In this document: piece by piece, positions 28,844 to 38,661 of the stretch
How the letters are laid out: every line of letters starts with the position of its first letter
Numbering within the stretch: position 1 is the stretch's first letter
DNA from: Nitrosomonas sp.
GTDB taxonomy: Bacteria; Pseudomonadota; Gammaproteobacteria; Burkholderiales; Nitrosomonadaceae
Direction: 5' to 3'
Length of the DNA stretch: 64,000 nt
NCBI GenBank assembly: GCA_016721865.1
Contig: JADKHF010000049.1
Location: 7,695 to 71,694 of the forward strand
Made by a program: the position numbers and the translations under genes
Notes under the pieces: generated by a model
Seen by the model: the letters and a program-made list of their open reading frames with translations, nothing else
Database searches by the model: none
What the model was told of the DNA's origin: nothing

Positions 28844-29799
28844 TTAAGGACTCTCCCGATTTACGAGTTCGTGATGGCCAATCTTGTCTCTCACGAAATA
28901 TTGCGGCATGTAGTTGACCCTCTGCAGGATTCGAATAAGATATTCCCCAAGGATCGAGAAAGCGAAGAAATTGAAGCCGGACAGGAAAAGCAGCAGCAGG
29001 GTTGTCGTTGTCCATCCCGGCACCTCAATTTCACCTGTGAGATAGCGCACCAGCAAGGCTGCTGCCAGGACGATACTGCTCAGCACGCCGATACCGCCGA
29101 TCATCCCGGAGTATTCTTAGCGGCAACATGGAATAGCCGAGTAAATTGCTCATTGTCATGGATAGTAGCTTGGTCAGAGTATAACCGCTTCGTCCACCGT
29201 GCCGTGGTGAATGTAGAACTGTGGTATTGACTATCCGGCTCGTCACTGAACTGAACAGCATGCCCAGGGCTGGATTCAGTGTCCTCATATTGAGAACAGC
29301 GTTAACGACAGGGCGACGGATCGCCCTGAAACTGGTGAATCGCAAGTCTTTGTCGCGATTGAGCATATAGGCGTTCACTGTGTGGATTGCCTGGCTTCCC
29401 AGCCTTCGAAACCAGTTGTGTTGCTTCATTAACGGCACACCCATTACCAGATCTATCTCGGGAGCAAGTGCGTCGAGCAGTTTCGGTATCTCTTCGGGAG
29501 GATTTTGCAAGTCGTCGTCTATGGTAATAACGATCTCGCCTTGTGCATGAGCCATTCCGCATAGCGTTGCACTGCTTTGTCCTGAGTTTCGCATGAGCTG
29601 AATAGCAGTTACTCGGGTATCCTGACGGGCAAGATTTTGCAGAACGTTCCAAGTGTTCCCCGGACCACAATCATCGACATAAACGACTCTCATAGTCAGC
29701 ATTCAGTGAGGCCATAACTGAGGACAGACGAGAATTAAGCTCCGGAATAATTTTCTCGGAACCAAATACCGGAACAATTACACTATATTTCAATTTCAC
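28844..29799 (-). CDS. family 2 glycosyltransferase (polyprenyl-phosphate type), frameshifted twice
   Basis: A GTG start at 29799 with AAGGA upstream gives VKLKYSVIVPVFGSEKIIPEL. After a shift at about 29690 the frame reads VVYVDDCGPGNTW, then TIDDDLQNPPEEI (nucleotide-sugar DxD-like region). After a second shift at about 29110 it reads the two C-terminal membrane helices (IGVLSSIVLAAALLVRYL and TTLLLLFLSGFNFFAFSILGEYLIR). About 318 residues when joined. It resembles GtrB/DPM1-like enzymes that load sugar onto undecaprenyl phosphate. It is first in the cluster with the ATP-grasp, epimerase and flippase genes. Confidence 0.85.
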
Positions 29800-30091
29800 T
29801 CAATCCTTAATGAGGGATTTTCAAAAATGCCAGACCCCTTCTCCAGAAATGACCTATTTAAAGTAGCATCGAATCGCTCCATCATGTCAAATCAGTAGTG
29901 CCCGGAGATTCGGGAATTGCCACATGATAACTGATCGAACGACCATTACCAAACGGCATTCTTTGCACTGACAAAGGATTCGGATTTCACAAAATTCGTG
30001 ACTAATCTGCAGAAAAAGTTTGAGGTTTCAATCACACCCCGGTTAAAACAGGACTTATCCGGCGCTCTCGCTGGCATTCTCCGGTTCATTT

Positions 30092-31162
30092 TCACGATAC
30101 ACCCAGGCCATAAAACAATTGGTAGCCCAACGCCAACATCACCGAGCCCAAAAACAAGCCGATAATACCACCCGTCGCCATGCCGCCTAACGCGCCCAAT
30201 AGAATGACCGGCATTGGGGCATCAACGCCACGGCCTAACACCAGGGGTTTGAGGATATTATCCAGCATACCGGCAACGAAGGCATAAACGGCAAACATCA
30301 CCGCCACTGCGGTGGAATCATTGGTATAAAACACATAAACGATGGCTGGCAGCGAGACCAGTCCGACAGGGATCTGCGCAATGCCAAACACCAGGACCAA
30401 CAAGGCCCAGATACCGGCGGCAGGAATGCCCACCAAGATAAAACCCGCCCCCAGTAAAAGCGCCTGCAGGCAGGCAATGCCGATGACCCCCTGCGCCACG
30501 GCGCGGATGGTCGCGATCGAGAGCGCGACCAAAGCATCCCCCTTCTCGGTTCCGGCTATCCGCCCGGCAATCGCCTTGGCCGCCGCATGGCCTGATACGT
30601 TGTAGGCCATCCATACCCCGGCAAGTATCAGTGCAATCAGAAACATCAAAATGCCTGTGCCAGCGCTGGCGGCATAGCCCAGCAGTTGTTTAGTGATTAC
30701 GGCGATTTTGGGTTCATATTTCGTCACGACAGCCCCTAAATCCGTATGCGCAGCCGACCATAGCGCATATAACTTCTCTCCCACAAACGGCCATCCAGCG
30801 ATGGATTCACTGGGCACAGGCACTTGCAAAGCGCCACTTTGGATTTGTTTCACCAGATGGGTTGTTGAATCCGCAAAGGAAAAGATCAATAATGTGGCGG
30901 GGGTTAATACGCTCAGCAGTATTGCCAGAACCAAAATCGTTGCGGCACGGCCATCCCTGCCGCCTATCCTGCGGGCGATCAACGCATGCAGGGGATACAT
31001 GGCTACGGCCAATATTACCGACCATAACATCAAGCCGATAAATGGTTTGAATATTTGATAGCAATAAACTACCAAAAAGAAGATTAATCCGACGCGAATG
31101 AATAAATCGATCATTCTGCGCGAAATCAGCTTATCGAGGTCCTTTTCGGATAACGGATTCAT
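30092..31162 (-). CDS. AI-2E family transporter (PerM/YdiK type)
   Basis: 356 residues with about eight predicted membrane helices. The family pattern is clear: an N-terminal helix pair (GLIFFLVVYCYQIFKPFIGLMLW), a soluble middle, then PAAGIWALLVLVFGIAQIPVGLVSLPAIVYVFY and GGMATGGIIGLFLGSVMLALGYQLF. Most members have no proven substrate despite the name (exceptions are quorum-signal exporters and Na+/H+ antiporters). The gene stands alone with about 290 bp of featureless sequence on its downstream side. Confidence 0.85.
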   Translation of the reverse strand: MNPLSEKDLDKLISRRMIDLFIRVGLIFFLVVYCYQIFKPFIGLMLWSVILAVAMYPLHALIARRIGGRDGRAATILVLAILLSVLTPATLLIFSFADSTTHLVKQIQSGALQVPVPSESIAGWPFVGEKLYALWSAAHTDLGAVVTKYEPKIAVITKQLLGYAASAGTGILMFLIALILAGVWMAYNVSGHAAAKAIAGRIAGTEKGDALVALSIATIRAVAQGVIGIACLQALLLGAGFILVGIPAAGIWALLVLVFGIAQIPVGLVSLPAIVYVFYTNDSTAVAVMFAVYAFVAGMLDNILKPLVLGRGVDAPMPVILLGALGGMATGGIIGLFLGSVMLALGYQLFYGLGVS

Positions 31163-31308
31163 TTTTGATGTTCATCAGTTTCTCTCCTGTTTTTCATTAC
31201 GCAAGACATGCCACTTTTTGAAGTTATAACTGGCCATTGAAATACTTACTGTGTTATCCGTCATCGGTCATTCAACACATTGATCCTCGCCTCGCATTCA
31301 TCTTTGAT

Positions 31309-31503
31309 TCAAGCACACTTGGTTTCGGCTTTCCAACAATATTCACGGCCATTGACCCAGCCGGATTGTTCGGCCTTTAGTCGTTTTTTCTGCGACTGGG
31401 ATGTGTATAAATAGCGAAGTAATAATATACCACTCAAGCACACTAAATTTTCGGCGATGACGGAATTAACATGTGCCATCCCGCTGCCAGCAGTCTGATA
31501 CAT
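31309..31503 (-). CDS. hypothetical 64-residue protein
   Basis: One possible hydrophobic helix (ENLVCLSGILLLRYLY) is followed by a basic stretch and a Trp/Cys-containing end (GWVNGREYCWKAETKCA). There is no recognised domain and no strong ribosome site. It may be a real small protein or chance. Confidence 0.3.
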   Translation of the reverse strand: MYQTAGSGMAHVNSVIAENLVCLSGILLLRYLYTSQSQKKRLKAEQSGWVNGREYCWKAETKCA

Positions 31504-31700
31504 TTAGCATCAAGTGAAAGGTAAAGAGGATTTATTTAATGGAACCATCGGCAAAGATTTGACGTGCAGTGATAGTCAAAAGCAGAAGTGAATCGAATTA
31601 GCGTGTAAGAAACTTCTCGGGTCGGGTCATGCCTTGAACTGCTATTTTGATCTGGTGACAGAAAGCGTTTATTTACCTATTCGCCAGGAAATGTCCGTTA

Positions 31701-31868
31701 CCAGGAGCCTGTCGGGCTTAAGGTCAATCTACTGCACCAATGGGAAAACGGTTCATATTTCCTCAAATTTTCATCGCATAGCCTCGCTATGCGCTTCTAA
31801 ATTGAGAAAATTTGCAATCGTTCTCCCACTTGTCTCGCTGCGATTGCTTAAGCCCGACAGGCTCCTGG
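31701..31868. mobile_element. miniature inverted-repeat element with perfect 22-bp ends
   Basis: CCAGGAGCCTGTCGGGCTTAAG at 31701-31722 is the exact reverse complement of 31847-31868. The 124 bp between fold further: a central GCATAGC-CTC-GCTATGC hairpin flanked by AAATTTTC/GAAAATTT and GGGAAAACG/CGTTCTCCC. There is no coding frame. It is the size and shape of a MITE. No target duplication is evident. It lies 13 bp beyond the pyrE stop and could act as its terminator. The 200 bp to its left contains nothing I can assign. Confidence 0.75.
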
Positions 31869-31880
31869 AAAAACCAATGA

Positions 31881-32524
31881 TTATTTGATTCCGTATTGCG
31901 CGCGATAACGCTCCACTGCACGGAGATGAGGTTCGAGTTCTCGATGATTCTGTAAATATTCAACCAAATCATCCAGATTGATAATAGAAGTCACCGAGAG
32001 GCCGTGCATTTTCTGCACTTCCTGTACTGCGGACAGCTCCCCAATGCCGCGTTCCATGCGATCGAGCGCAATGACAACACCACTGGGTGATGCCTCCCCC
32101 GATGTCTGAATCAGATCGACCGATTCGCGCACTGAAGTGCCTGCGGAAATGACATCATCGACAATCAGTACCCGTCCGCTCAGCGGAGCGCCAACCAGGA
32201 CCCCTCCTTCGCCATGATCTTTCACTTCCTTACGGTTAAAACAAAAGGATAGTTATATCCCATGTCTGCCAGCGCGATGGCAATTGCGCTGACCAGAGGA
32301 ATGCCTTTGTAGGCTGGGCCGAACAGCATATCAAAAGGAAGCGCTGCAGCAACAATCGCTTTGGCGTAAAATTGCCCGAGTCTGCCCAGCGAATTGCCAT
32401 CGTTAAATAAGCCTGCATTAAAAAAATAAGGAGACATGCGCCCTGCTTTGGTTTTAAATTCACCGAAGCACAGAACCTTGCGTTCAATAGCGAACTGAAT
32501 AAATTCCTGCCGGAAATCGGACAT
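31881..32524 (-). CDS. pyrE: orotate phosphoribosyltransferase, frameshifted
   Basis: Makes orotidine 5'-phosphate in pyrimidine synthesis. The N-terminal frame (MSDFRQEFIQFAIERKVLCFGEFKTKAGR..LFGPAYKGIPLVSAIAIAL) and the C-terminal frame (KDHGEGGVLVGAPLSGRVLIVDDVISAGTSVRES, the PRPP-binding site VLIVDDVISAGT) join once a T is added to the TTTT run at about 32250, giving YPFCFNRKEVKDHGEGG. The corrected length, about 214 residues, is normal for the family. It is divergent from xth, with 27 bp between the starts. Confidence 0.92.
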
Positions 32525-32551
32525 AAACTTGATCAACCCAGAAATAAAGAT

Positions 32552-33324
32552 ATGCAAATTATAACGCTTAACCTGAACGGCATTCGCGCAGCTGCAAAAA
32601 AAGGCTTTTTTGAATGGCTGGCCGCACAATCGGCTGATGTTGTATGTGTGCAGGAATTAAAAGCGCAATTGCCCGATCTTTCCGGTGATATGCTGTCACC
32701 CGGCAGTTATCACAGCTACTTTCATTTTGCCAGGCAAAAGGCTACAGCGGTGTCGGCATTTATTGCCGCAGCAAACCCGACAACATTATTGAAGGTGTCG
32801 GAATCGCTGAAATTGATGCCGAAGGCCGTTTTATTCAGACGGATTTTGGCAACCTGAGCATCATTTCACTCTACCTGCCATCCGGATCCAGCGGCGAGCA
32901 CCGGCAAGCCGCGAAATTCTTTTTCATGGAAAAATTCTTTCCGGTACTAAAAACACTGATCGCCAGTGGCCGGGAAATTATTTTATGCGGCGACTGGAAT
33001 ATTGCACATAAGGAAATTGATCTGAAAAACTGGCGTTCAAATCAGAAAAATTCCGGTTTCCTGCCCGAGGAACGTACCTGGTTGTCCCATGTTTTGGATG
33101 ACATCGGCTTTGTCGATGTATTCCGGCAGCTTAATCCGGAACCCGATCAATACACCTGGTGGTCCAATCGCGGACAAGCCTGGGCGAAGAACGTCGGTTG
33201 GCGGATTGATTATCAGATTGCTACACCAGCCATTGCACAAAAAGCGCGCAGTGCTTCAATTTATAAAACCGGGCGCTTCTCGGATCATGCTCCGTTGATT
33301 ATCAACTACGATCATACCTTATGA
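32552..33324 (+). CDS. xth: exodeoxyribonuclease III, frameshifted
   Basis: AP endonuclease/3' exonuclease of base-excision repair. It starts MQIITLNLNGIRAAAKKGFFEWL, with VVCVQELKAQ carrying the metal-binding Glu. One A is missing at about 32742 (CAAAAGGC), after which GYSGVGIYCRSKPD..., CGDWNIAHKEIDLKN, and RIDYQIATP...GRFSDHAPLIINY complete the EEP catalytic set (Asp-Asn and Asp-His). Corrected length is about 257 residues. Its stop overlaps the ATG of ampG. Confidence 0.92.
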
Positions 33325-34697
33325 CATCCGCAGGATTTTCCGGTTGGTTGCAGGCACTGCGTGTCTATACACATCCCCGCGTACTGGGCATGCTGTCGCT
33401 GGGATTTTCTGCCGGTCTTCCGCTGTTGCTGATACTCGGCACGCTATCTTTCTGGTTGCGCGAAGCGGGCATCGACCGGACCACGATTGGGCATCTCAGT
33501 TGGATTGGCCTGGCGTACAGTTTTAAATGGCTGTGGTCGCCGCTGGTCGATCGGCTATCGCTGCCGCTGTTGACGCAACTGCTGGGACGGCGCCGTGCAT
33601 GGTTGCTACTGTCACAAATTACCATTACCGTTGCATTGGTGGGCATGTCCAGCACTGACCCCATCGTGAATTTGACCCAAATGGTGTTTTTTGCGCTTGC
33701 CGTGGCCTTTGCTTCCGCCACACAGGATATTGCTCTCGACGCTTATCGTATCGAGGCGGTTGCGCCGGAACTGCAAGGCGCCATGGCTGCAACTTATCAG
33801 GCAGGTTATCGTGTCGCGATGATTCTGGCCTCAGCGGGTGTGCTGTGGATTGCAGCAGCAGTTGATCTCTCTGCTGACGCCTATGACCACGCACCGTGGC
33901 GCTTCGCTTATCTGGTGATGGCTGCGAGCATGGCTGTCGGCATCGTTACAACGCTGATTATTCGCGAACCGGATGTTCCCTACAGCAAACTCATTTCAGA
34001 AAACGAAGAAATTGCACAACAGGCCGTCGCACACTGGAACCTCCCTCCGCGCATCAAGGCAATGTTGATATGGCTGTACGGTGCGCTGATTGCCCCTTTT
34101 CGCGACTTTATCGTACGCCATGGCCGGCATGCATTATTGATATTAGGCTTGATTGCCATCTACCGTATCTCCGATGTGGTGATGGGCGTGATGAGTAATC
34201 CGTTTTACGTGGACATGGGTTATAGCAAAGATGAAGTGGCTACGATTTCAAAAGTGTATGGTGTGATCATGACCATCGTCGGCGCAGCTATAGGTGGTGT
34301 GCTGACCGTAAAAATCGGCATCATGCGCACGCTGTTCCTGGGTGCGGTGCTATCCGCCGCGACCAACTTGTTATTTGTCTGGTTGGCAGGACGCGGCCAC
34401 GATGTGAGCGGATTGGTTTTTACTATTTCGGCGGATAATCTTTCTGCCGGTATCGCTTCCTGCGCTTTCATTGCTTACTTATCCGGCTTGACTAATTCCG
34501 CCTACTCGGCCACGCAATATGCATTATTCAGTTCAGTGATGTTATTGCTTCCTAAATTTATCGCCGGTTTCAGCGGACAGTTTGTCGATGCTTACGGCTA
34601 TGAAAATTTCTTCATCGCCACGGCGCTACTGGGTCTTCCCGTCTTGGTATTAGTTTGGCTTGCCGGACAGGCAAAATTTGAAACCCCCGCCAAATAA
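33321..34697 (+). CDS. ampG: AmpG-type muropeptide permease (MFS)
   Basis: 458 residues, 12-14 predicted helices. The N-terminal signature FSAGLPLLLILGTLSFWLREAGIDRTTIGHLSWIGLAYSFKWLWSPLVDR is characteristic of AmpG, which imports anhydromuropeptides for peptidoglycan recycling. It also shows FASATQDIALDAYRIE and GYRVAMILASAG. The ATG overlaps the xth stop (ATGA). Confidence 0.9.
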   Translation: MTSAGFSGWLQALRVYTHPRVLGMLSLGFSAGLPLLLILGTLSFWLREAGIDRTTIGHLSWIGLAYSFKWLWSPLVDRLSLPLLTQLLGRRRAWLLLSQITITVALVGMSSTDPIVNLTQMVFFALAVAFASATQDIALDAYRIEAVAPELQGAMAATYQAGYRVAMILASAGVLWIAAAVDLSADAYDHAPWRFAYLVMAASMAVGIVTTLIIREPDVPYSKLISENEEIAQQAVAHWNLPPRIKAMLIWLYGALIAPFRDFIVRHGRHALLILGLIAIYRISDVVMGVMSNPFYVDMGYSKDEVATISKVYGVIMTIVGAAIGGVLTVKIGIMRTLFLGAVLSAATNLLFVWLAGRGHDVSGLVFTISADNLSAGIASCAFIAYLSGLTNSAYSATQYALFSSVMLLLPKFIAGFSGQFVDAYGYENFFIATALLGLPVLVLVWLAGQAKFETPAK

Positions 34698-34703
34698 TCA
34701 TCC

Positions 34704-35906
34704 ATGCAGCACTATTTAGAAAAAACTCCTGAAGCTGAATACCAAGCCCTAATGCGAGCTGGTGAACTAAAACCGGATGCAGATCAGGCCAGAGCAGTTG
34801 CCGCACTGGAGCGACTGCACCGCGAGCTGATCGATTACCCGGCAATCAGCAATAAAAGTGATGGATTCACGAACAAAAACTGGTGGTTTGCCCGTTTCCT
34901 GCGCTGGCCGGGTAGTGACAAGGCTGCCCCGAAAGGCATCTATCTCCATGGCGGCCCAGGTCGCGGCAAGTCTATGCTGATGGATTTGTTTTATTCAGTC
35001 GCTCCCATAACATCAAAGCGACGGATACATTTCCATGAATTCATGCTGGACATCCATGCCCGTCTCAAGAAATGGCATGATCGGTCAGTACGAAAACAAC
35101 GTGGCGGGCGTGCTGATGAAGATGACCCGATGCCATCCATCGCACGGCAAATAGCCGGTGAAACAACATTGTTATGTTTTGACGAATTACAAGTCACTGA
35201 CATTGCCGATGCCATGGTTCTGACACGATTGTTCAAGGAATTGTTCGCCCGAGGGGTGATTGTGGTCGCCACATCCAACCGGCCGCCCGATGATCTTTAC
35301 AAGCATGGCCTGAATCGCCAGCGCTTCCAGCCTTTCATTGCAAAAATAAAGGAACAGCTCGAAATCATTCCGCTTGAAGGCCCGGTCGATTATCGCTACA
35401 ACCGTTTGAAGGGTGTAGAAACCTATTATTTTCCGATTAATGAAAAAACCACCGCCCAATTATCGGCAGCTTTTTTCCGTCTGACCGACCGCAGTGTGGA
35501 AAACCGGGCGAAAGTTCCCAGCGAAACGTTGAGTGTGCAAGGACGCACACTTTTTGTGCCCAAAGCGGCACGCGGAGTTGCTGTTTTCTCGTTTAAACGC
35601 CTGTGTGCAAATCCATTGGGGCCAGCAGACTACCTCGCCATCGCCAGAGCCTATCATACCGTCATCATGGTCGCGATCCCGCAATTCAGCAGAGAAAACA
35701 GCGATGAGGCCAAGCGCTTTGTGACTTTTATCGATGCGCTCTACGAAAATGGCGTCAAATTCCTATGCTCGGCCGCCGTACCTCCCCAATCACTCTATAC
35801 CGAAGGCGAAGTCAGTTTTGAATTTGAACGCACGATTTCGCGTTTGATGGAAATGCAATCGGAAAGCTATCTGGCAAGCGGTCATTGCAGAACTGTTGCG
35901 GTTTAG
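34704..35906 (+). CDS. zapE: AFG1/ZapE-family ATPase
   Basis: 400 residues. AAA+-like P-loop protein with Walker A LHGGPGRGKSMLMDLFY, Walker B LLCFDELQVTDIADAM, VVATSNRPPDDLY (sensor region) and RYNRLKGVETYYFP. In Escherichia coli the family member ZapE associates with the division ring; mitochondrial Afg1 helps protein turnover. It starts 6 bp after ampG on the same strand. The third IS91 copy lies 78 bp downstream. Confidence 0.93.
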   Translation: MQHYLEKTPEAEYQALMRAGELKPDADQARAVAALERLHRELIDYPAISNKSDGFTNKNWWFARFLRWPGSDKAAPKGIYLHGGPGRGKSMLMDLFYSVAPITSKRRIHFHEFMLDIHARLKKWHDRSVRKQRGGRADEDDPMPSIARQIAGETTLLCFDELQVTDIADAMVLTRLFKELFARGVIVVATSNRPPDDLYKHGLNRQRFQPFIAKIKEQLEIIPLEGPVDYRYNRLKGVETYYFPINEKTTAQLSAAFFRLTDRSVENRAKVPSETLSVQGRTLFVPKAARGVAVFSFKRLCANPLGPADYLAIARAYHTVIMVAIPQFSRENSDEAKRFVTFIDALYENGVKFLCSAAVPPQSLYTEGEVSFEFERTISRLMEMQSESYLASGHCRTVAV

Positions 35907-36276
35907 ATAGATCAATGTTGTGAATTTTCATCCGGCACAAAAAGCATCAGTCGTATCTGTAAATTTTTGCTCCTCAGATTTTCCAACGAGTAAGGTTAGA
36001 TTGTGATCGCGAAGCGAGCCACAATCTGAACCGTTTGTTGGACAAGCCCGGTGGGGCTGCCATGATCCTGCTTGTTATGGAAATATCTCTCTGATCGGTG
36101 CGGTGGCATCGGGTCCTAGCACGTCATACCCCAAATCCCACCGCCAAAAGTTGCCATTGCAGCAACTTATTCTGCTCAACCTGCCATTCTTGATGCGTTT
36201 TCACCTGATTTCACCCTTTTGCAGGGCGAGTGCGCCCGTGCCTGCCGAGTCCGGCAGGTTGACGGTGTGTGTTGCG

Positions 36277-37348
36277 TTACGTGGCCATCTCCCTGTTTGA
36301 CGCAAGAGTCCGTAATCGGTGGGTGAATATTTTGATACGGGTACGGACAATCTTCATCACCCGCCACAACATTTGCATCGTATCACCGGGCGTGGTTGCG
36401 GTGGGGAGCACGACACGTTTGATCAGTTGCACCAGTGGGATCAGTTTGCTGTTGGGATGCAGAAAGCCGAAGTTGCGGGCGCGGCGATAACCTTTGGGCA
36501 AATGTGTTGCAGGATCAGGCGCAGGAATGCCACGCCGCTGAGAGTGCGGGTTTCCATCTTGCGGGTTTCGCTGTTCTGGTAGCGGAACGTGACGTTGCCA
36601 TCGCGGTTTGCAACGATGTTCTTCTCGGGCAATACCCCGCGATACAAATACCGTCCCAGATACACCAATGCCTTCTGCCCCGAACCCACCGCTTTGCAAT
36701 CCACCACCCATTTTTCTGGATATTGCCTGGGCAGTTTTAATCCCGCCTGTTTGATGCCCGCCAGCATTTTGGCCCGGAACACTCTCGCCAGCGCTTTGTG
36801 GTCAAACAGATAACCTCCGTCTTTATTGCGCCACAGACGCCGTTTGTTGTCGAACGCGGCGGATGGCATCACCAAGTGTACATGCGGGTGATAATCCAGC
36901 CGGCGGTTGTGGGTGTGCAGCACCGTTACAGCACCCGTGGTGCCGCGCAGTTTTCTGTCATTCCGGCTGAAGGTGCTGACGGTCTCCCACGCACTGCGGG
37001 TGATCAAGTCACCCATCACGCGCTGATGCTGCCAGGCAAGCTTACGGAACTGGGCGGGCAAGGTGAACGTCACCATGAAGTAATTGCCGGAATCAGCTTG
37101 CAACTGCTGGTCTATCCAGCGTTGCGACTCGTGCGCCTGGCAGTGCGGGCAATGGCGATGTCCACAGGAGTGCGGCAGATAGCTTTGTTCCTGACAGTCA
37201 TCACAGGCAAGTTGTATCTTGTGGCTCATGCTGCTGCGACAAATTCGAAAGGCACTCAACGCCGCCAATTGGCTGGGTAAAGCTGATGGCCATGTTGCGC
37301 GATAAGCTCGGCTGCATAGTTGTCAACAATGTGTGCCAGCCGGATCAT
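36277..37348 (-). pseudogene. IS91-family Y2/HUH transposase (copy 3), nearly intact
   Basis: The best-preserved transposase. The zinc module CDDCQEQSYLPHSCGHRHCPHC, VTFTLPAQFRKLAWQHQ, the HUH motif YHPHVHLVMP, VYLGRYLYRGVLPEKN and a C-terminal MKIVRTRI segment are all readable. The start ATG 37348 overlaps the recombinase stop. The frame shifts at about 37268 near the N-terminus (MIRLAHIVDNYAAELIAQHGHQLYPANWRR) and again near the C-terminal zinc ribbon. It drives one-ended rolling-circle transposition in related elements. Confidence 0.75.
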
Positions 37349-38239
37349 TGGACGTTCCCCCAGCCGATTGATATCTGACCTATCAGCGCATTGATGCGGT
37401 CTGCGGCATTATCTTTGGTATGGTCGGTGAGGTGGGTGTAACGGATGGTGGTGAGGATGGATTGATGCCGAGGATTCTTTTGCACTTCCAGCAGGTCGAC
37501 GCCTGCTTCGATCAGGTGGGTGGCATAGGAATGGCGCAAACTGTGTGGCGTAATTCTTTTTTAAACCGCAATCGCGGGTGACCTGGCGCAGAGGTGGTCT
37601 GGATGCCACCACGATCCAGCGGGGTGGTGGCCAGGTGGGCTTTTTGAGTCCGCACTTACGGTTAGGAAGAGCAATGCGGGGTTGCGGTGGGTCTGCCAGA
37701 AACGGCGCAATATCTGCAAGTGTTCTCCGGCAACGGGACAAAGCGGTCTCGATTGCCTTTGGCGTTTCGCACTTGCACCCGCATCCGGTCCGCATCAATA
37801 TCCCCGATTTGCAAACGCAAGCCTTCACCCAGCCGTAAACCCAGGCTGTACAGGGTAAAGAAAACACGCGATAACTAAGCGCCCACGTGGTCACGAATAT
37901 CTGTTGGGCCTGTGGCACGGTAATAATATCCGGCAGTGTGTGTGACTTGGGCGGTTTGACCAGATCCGCGCCCGGCCAGGGTTTATTCAATACTTGGGCG
38001 TAATAAAACTTCAGCCCGTACAGGTCATGTTTGAGCGAACTCCAGGAGAGTGAATCGACGATATGGACGAAATAATCGGTTAACTGAAGCCGGGTCAAAT
38101 CATCAATCCGATAATCAAAATATTCCCCGGCTCGACGTACGCCGTGTGAATACAGTGCGATGGTTTTTGGCTGCATCCCGTGCAACTTCAACCGATTGAG
38201 CAGACATTGATAATTGCACGCAAATTGCGCTGGAAATTC
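37345..38239 (-). pseudogene. tyrosine recombinase of the IS91-like element (copy 3), 5'-truncated and frameshifted
   Basis: Lacks its first codons because copy 3 ends at 38239. It runs KTIALYSHGVRRAGEYFDYRID...PPKSHTLPDIITVPQAQQIF, then shifts near 37865 and again near 37560. The C-terminal catalytic part (RHSYATHLIEAGVDLLEVQ..TTIRYTHLTDHTKDNAADRI) is readable. It stops at GWGNVQ, four bases into the transposase start. Confidence 0.75.
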
Positions 38240-38451
38240 CCTGACTGAGACAAATCCCTTGTGGAATCAAGAGACAAGTGAGGGCGTGTGCAATTCATGC
38301 AATATCCGGGTTAGCAATCAAATAAAACTCGGTTGATAATATGAAACCGGGCAGACTGAAAATCACCCCTTAATGTGTGATTTTTTTCAGAAAAGATTTA
38401 GAAAGTTATTCGGTATTGCGTTTGGAATGTGTTAGCTCAGAAATTATCTTT

Positions 38452-38646
38452 CTAACTGCGAGACGAACTGGTAATATTTTTCTGAAACTCTTCCAGATCA
38501 AAAAAGATAGCTCTAACTGTCCAGTTTCCATTTGGTTGAAGTTCTTTGGTAGTCTTTGCACCCTCACTCTGAAAGTCATTTACTACTTCATCAACTTCAT
38601 CATCTGGAATATCTGTTAACGCACGTTCTTTTTGCATAGGTAACAT
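38452..38646 (-). CDS. hypothetical 64-residue acidic protein
   Basis: Reads MLPMQKERALTDIPDDEVDEVVNDFQ, then ELQPNGNWTVRAIFFDLEEFQKN. An AGGAG site lies before the ATG, and a second in-frame ATG four codons in is also possible. It has a strongly acidic N-terminal helix and no recognised family. It follows the 153-residue gene by 16 bp and is probably co-transcribed with it. Confidence 0.5.
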   Translation of the reverse strand: MLPMQKERALTDIPDDEVDEVVNDFQSEGAKTTKELQPNGNWTVRAIFFDLEEFQKNITSSSRS

Positions 38647-38661
38647 AGATAACTCCTAGGT

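Larger units (their letters stand above)
35985..38239 (-). mobile_element. IS91-like element with tyrosine recombinase, copy 3 (lacks the recombinase-side end)
   Basis: The transposase-side end AACGAGTAAGG and its hairpin are present. Similarity to copy 1 stops at 38239, removing the last 119 bp of the element: the terminal inverted region and the first three codons of the recombinase gene. Internally it is the most complete copy, with the recombinase-transposase ATGA junction intact. An intact element would be about 2.37 kb by adding the missing end. Confidence 0.85.
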
